DNA of 43,971 nucleotides from an uncultured bacterium (GTDB lineage Bacteria > Bacteroidota > Bacteroidia > Chitinophagales > CAIODY01): NCBI GenBank assembly GCA_903857255.1, contig CAIODY010000086.1, positions 71,312 through 115,282 of the forward strand, written 5' to 3'. The notes under the pieces were generated by a model. The model was not told the DNA's origin and searched no databases. It was given only the letters and a program-made list of their open reading frames with translations. The number at the start of each line of letters is the position of its first letter. Within the stretch, counting starts at the first letter, position 1. A program made the position numbers and the translations under genes. Shown here piece by piece: positions 42,912 to 43,971 of the stretch.

Positions 42912-42942
42912 TTGAGGTTATTTGCAAAGTTTAATAACTTTG
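42912..42942 (+). promoter_or_regulatory. Promoter of the outer-membrane-like gene, overlapping an inverted repeat
   Basis: TTG (42912-42914), a 20-bp spacer and TAACTTTG (42935-42942) match the Bacteroidota promoter consensus. The -7 box is also the right half of a perfect inverted repeat, CAAAGTT-TAAT-AACTTTG (42925-42942). It ends 36 bp before the GTG start at 42979 and lies between divergent genes. Confidence 0.65.
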
Positions 42943-42978
42943 GGCAATAAATCAATCATTATTTCGTAATTTTATACA

Positions 42979-43770
42979 GTGAGGAAAATTGCAATTATAC
43001 TGTTGTTGTTAGCTGGTGTTTGTGCAAATGCACAAACTGTTGTGCCTGCAAAGCCACAAAAAATCTACAAAAAACAAGATAACAAAGGTATTTTGTATTT
43101 TGAAGAATCGAGTTTTGGTGCTTTGTATAAAACCAATGGCTGGGGATTTTTTTACAACAAAACAAAAATTATTCATGCCACTAAAAAGAAATTTTGGGAA
43201 ATAGAATTCAATAAAACCAAGCATGAAAAAGAAACAAAAACTGAATCGGTTTTTACGCAAGGCGGACCAATTACACCCAAAAATTATTACTACGGGAAAA
43301 TAAATTCGCTTTATACAATATCCTATCGAAAAGGCTACACCAAAGTTTTGACCGAAAAATCATTGCGAAGCGGCGTTGAAATTTCATTAAACACTTCTTA
43401 TGGTGTTTCGCTCGGCTTGGTAAAACCTTATGAATTGATGCTGATTTACGGCGACCAAACCACTGATAATATTACTTTTAAAACTGAAAAATATTCTTCA
43501 TTGAATGCTTCTACATTTTTAGACCAAAACAGTATTTATAGTTATGCTGGCACTTGGCAAGGATTTTTTGATATGAAGCCAATGCCTGGCGCAACTGCTC
43601 GGATTGGATTAGCATTTGATTGGGCTACTTTTGATGATAATATTACCACGATGGAAATTGGGTTGAATGTAGATGGTTATTTACTAAATGTGCCATTGAT
43701 GGCTGTAGCCAAGAACCATCAAGTGTTTCCAGCTATGTATGTGAGTATGCGCTTTGGCAACAGAAAATAG
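42979..43770 (+). CDS. Secreted, probably outer-membrane, protein of unknown function
   Basis: 263 residues. The signal peptide (RKIAIILLLLAGVCANAQ) starts with GTG at 42979; there is no in-frame ATG nearby. The mature protein has alternating beta strands and aromatic-rich segments (YFEESSFGALYKTNGWGFFYNKTK, YYYGKINSLYTISYRKGY) ending in VSMRFGNRK, as in small outer-membrane barrels. It resembles a conserved Bacteroidota hypothetical, but I cannot assign a function. It follows a clear promoter and precedes the thioredoxin gene by 145 bp. Confidence 0.65.
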   Translation: MRKIAIILLLLAGVCANAQTVVPAKPQKIYKKQDNKGILYFEESSFGALYKTNGWGFFYNKTKIIHATKKKFWEIEFNKTKHEKETKTESVFTQGGPITPKNYYYGKINSLYTISYRKGYTKVLTEKSLRSGVEISLNTSYGVSLGLVKPYELMLIYGDQTTDNITFKTEKYSSLNASTFLDQNSIYSYAGTWQGFFDMKPMPGATARIGLAFDWATFDDNITTMEIGLNVDGYLLNVPLMAVAKNHQVFPAMYVSMRFGNRK

Positions 43771-43860
43771 TAATTGAACTTTTTTATTCCTATTTCGTTT
43801 ATCTTTTTGATTTTTTAAAATTTTAGTTTTCAAAATCTTTTTTAGCATTTTGAATTAGAT

Positions 43861-43868
43861 TATGTTTG
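43861..43868 (+). promoter_or_regulatory. Candidate -7 box TATGTTTG for the thioredoxin gene
   Basis: TATGTTTG matches TAnnTTTG and ends 47 bp before the ATG at 43916. No TTG is at the right -33 spacing. The region before it is T-rich. Confidence 0.35.
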
Positions 43869-43915
43869 TGAAAAATCGAACAACAAATTACTTAACGAAA
43901 TAAAAATTATTTAAA

Positions 43916-43971
43916 ATGGCAAACGTATTTACAGATGCAAACTTTGAAACCGAAGTGATGAAAAACGACAA
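43916..43971 (+). CDS. trxA: Thioredoxin, first codons only (3' end outside window)
   Basis: The frame from ATG 43916 reads MANVFTDANFETEVMKND and is open to the end of the window. This matches the N-terminus of bacterial thioredoxins (xxxxTDxNFExxVLKSDxPVLVDFWA), but the WCGPC active site lies beyond the window. Assignment rests on 18 residues. Confidence 0.6.
   Translation, partial: MANVFTDANFETEVMKND

Noticed and set aside
1-43971. CRISPR arrays, tRNA/rRNA genes, insertion sequences, prophage or integrase genes
   Set aside because: No regularly spaced repeats, no transposase or integrase motifs and no tRNA-like cloverleaf or rRNA segments were seen in any part of the window.

Overview
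The window looks like an AT-rich chromosomal segment of a member of the Bacteroidota, probably in or near the Chitinophagales/Sphingobacteriales. The reasons are GldH and several secreted proteins with type IX secretion (T9SS) C-terminal sorting domains, a Bacteroidota-type YidC with a large periplasmic domain, promoter-like TAnnTTTG boxes, no clear Shine-Dalgarno sequences, and frequent TTG/GTG starts. I see no rRNA, tRNA, CRISPR array, insertion sequence or phage. Almost all coding space is filled, and the only gap above 300 bases (37484-37973) holds a cobalamin riboswitch.

Layout. 1-1086 is the end of a CcoI/FixI-like metal P-type ATPase. 1092-2822 is a reverse-strand ricT-gldH pair. 2989-6464 holds forward genes: a secreted thioredoxin-fold protein, a sugar nucleotidyltransferase, an endonuclease/phosphatase-fold membrane protein and a small coiled-coil protein. 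6487-12145 holds reverse genes: a GH3-family protein, a PKD/T9SS exoprotein and yidC. 12332-14517 holds rnhA, a secreted unknown and mazG. 14584-17655 is a giant soluble hybrid histidine kinase (HK1), divergent from a GT-C-like membrane protein. 19349-25824 is a reverse block centred on a surface-glycan operon: a Wzi/RemB-like outer-membrane protein, a LegC-like aminotransferase and a LegB/FlaA1-like 4,6-dehydratase, with MmcQ/YjbR and YbjQ family genes between the last two. 25897-32116 holds a small secreted protein, a membrane VWA protein, a T9SS exoprotein and priA.

32061-37873 is the most coherent system. A B12 riboswitch precedes a BtuB-like TonB receptor, followed in the same direction by a T9SS protein resembling DUF4465, a second T9SS cell-surface protein, a BtuG-like beta-propeller lipoprotein and a cysteine-rich CWC mini-protein. 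This reads as a surface cobalamin capture-and-import locus. The accessory capture proteins use both lipid anchoring and T9SS export. 37974-41459 is a second giant hybrid kinase (HK2), a paralogue of HK1 with one more PAS-like repeat. The window ends with yicC, an OsmC protein, an outer-membrane-like unknown and the first codons of a thioredoxin.

Functions below are read from motifs and remembered family features. No database search was possible.
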